This document shows, one piece after another, positions 63,211 to 64,000 of a DNA stretch of 64,000 nt. The notes beneath the pieces are model-generated. The model was not told where the DNA came from and did not search any database. It was given only the letters and a program-made list of their open reading frames with translations. Source of the stretch: Sagittula marina (GTDB taxonomy: Bacteria > Pseudomonadota > Alphaproteobacteria > Rhodobacterales > Rhodobacteraceae); assembly GCF_014196795.1 (NCBI RefSeq), contig NZ_JACIEJ010000007.1, forward strand, positions 186,001-250,000, given 5' to 3'. A program made the position numbers and the translations under genes. The first letter of the stretch is position 1. Each line of letters starts with the position of its first letter.

Positions 63211-64000
63211 ATGGTGTCACGCGTCATTCCTGTAGACCCTTTTGATCTGGTGATCTTCGGCGCCACCGGCGATCTGGCGCGGCGCAAGATCCTGCCGGGC
63301 CTGTTCCGGCGCTATTGTGCCGGGCAGATGCCGGAGGAGGCGCGAATCATTGGCGCAGCCCGGTCCGAAATGGACGACGACGGCTTTCGCGATCTGGTGC
63401 GCGAGGCGGTGCGCAAATTCGGCGGCGGTCGGGATTGCTATGATGAAGCGCTGGAGGGCTTTCTGGCGCATGTGGGCTACGAGCACGTCGATGCCATGGG
63501 CGAGGGCGGCTGGGAAACCCTGAAGGCGCGGCTGCGCGACGGCATGGTGCGGGCGTTCTACTTCTCCGTGGCGCCGTCGCTCTTTGGTGCCTTGGCGGAG
63601 CGGTTGCGCGGCTTCGGTCTGGCGGATGACGACAGCCGGGTGGTGGTTGAAAAACCGTTCGGCAAGGATCTCGCCTCGGCGCGTGCGCTGAACAGCACGC
63701 TGGCGGAGCATTTCGATGAAACCCAGATTTATCGCATCGACCATTATCTAGGTAAGGAAACCGTCCAGAACCTGATGGCCGTGCGCTTTGGCAACATGCT
63801 GTTCGAGCCGCTGTGGAACGCGCAATTCGTCGATCACATCCAGATCACCGTGGCAGAAACGGTCGATGTGTCCGGGCGCGGCGCCTACTATGATACCTCC
63901 GGTGCGATGCGGGACATGGTGCAGAACCACTTGATGCAGCTGCTTTGCCTGATCGCCATGGAGCCGCCCGCGCGATTCGAGCCGGATTCGGTGCGCGACG
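63211..64000 (+). CDS. zwf: Glucose-6-phosphate 1-dehydrogenase (3' partial)
   Basis: The first 263 residues are present; the full enzyme is ~480-490 residues, and the frame is open at the window edge. The NADP-binding motif is FGATGDLARRKILPGLF, and the substrate signature RIDHYLGKE is intact, with the conserved lysine also in EKPFGKD. It oxidises glucose-6-phosphate to 6-phosphogluconolactone, the entry to the Entner-Doudoroff and oxidative pentose phosphate routes. Downstream genes such as pgl and edd are expected beyond the window but not seen. Confidence 0.95.
   Translation, partial: MVSRVIPVDPFDLVIFGATGDLARRKILPGLFRRYCAGQMPEEARIIGAARSEMDDDGFRDLVREAVRKFGGGRDCYDEALEGFLAHVGYEHVDAMGEGGWETLKARLRDGMVRAFYFSVAPSLFGALAERLRGFGLADDDSRVVVEKPFGKDLASARALNSTLAEHFDETQIYRIDHYLGKETVQNLMAVRFGNMLFEPLWNAQFVDHIQITVAETVDVSGRGAYYDTSGAMRDMVQNHLMQLLCLIAMEPPARFEPDSVRD

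Overview
The window is about 64 kb of GC-rich (roughly 60%) chromosomal DNA from an alphaproteobacterium, most likely a marine member of the Rhodobacterales (Roseobacter/Rhodobacter relatives). Evidence for this is the trgA-trgB-cysK tellurite locus, the suf operon led by a cysteine-poor IscR, a bactofilin/M23 peptidase pair, a Mur/Fur-type regulator, a tripartite tricarboxylate transporter, and relics of mobile elements typical of that group. All identifications come from reading the sequence; no database search was run.

Region 1 (1-3141) is the end of an organic-acid module: a TctA-type permease cut by the window edge, a class III CoA transferase and a CitE-like acyl-CoA lyase. These would import a carboxylic acid, activate it and cleave it. 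Region 2 (3142-4559) has no intact gene. It holds a fragment of a tyrosine recombinase and a frameshifted IS5-type transposase, a scar between two catabolic islands.

Region 3 (4560-18823) is a sugar or polyol catabolic island: a split transketolase, two MDR dehydrogenases, a BisC/DMSO-reductase-type molybdoenzyme, a ribose-type ABC importer (ATPase, two permeases, binding protein), an FGGY kinase, a class II aldolase and a SorC-family regulator. Its two divergent promoter regions share a 15-bp identical block inside operator-like repeats with the same 21-bp period, so the whole island looks like one regulon. The substrate is unknown, and the molybdoenzyme is an unexpected partner. This is the most interesting part of the window.

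Region 4 (18824-34948) has a hybrid histidine kinase and a single-domain response regulator, bactofilin with an M23 peptidase, a ferritin-like DUF455 protein, a Bcp peroxiredoxin, a large AsmA-like protein, queA, an MFS transporter, a DUF924 protein, dihydrolipoyl dehydrogenase and a protein with two HD domains.

Region 5 (35012-46897) is the Fe-S cluster assembly operon: iscR, an IscS-like desulfurase, sufB, four unrelated small genes, sufC, sufD, two Yip1-like membrane proteins and sufS, followed by a terminator and an O-methyltransferase gene. An alpha/beta hydrolase gene lies divergently upstream.

Region 6 (46962-64000) begins with tRNA-Arg(CCG) and a gene-poor stretch. It continues with photolyase, a lipoprotein, cfa-trgA-trgB, then cysK with an MscS channel and an AlaX editing protein, a Fur/Mur regulator, an EamA transporter, SelO, a GNAT protein, a nucleoside hydrolase, a radical SAM protein, and the start of zwf, cut by the window edge.
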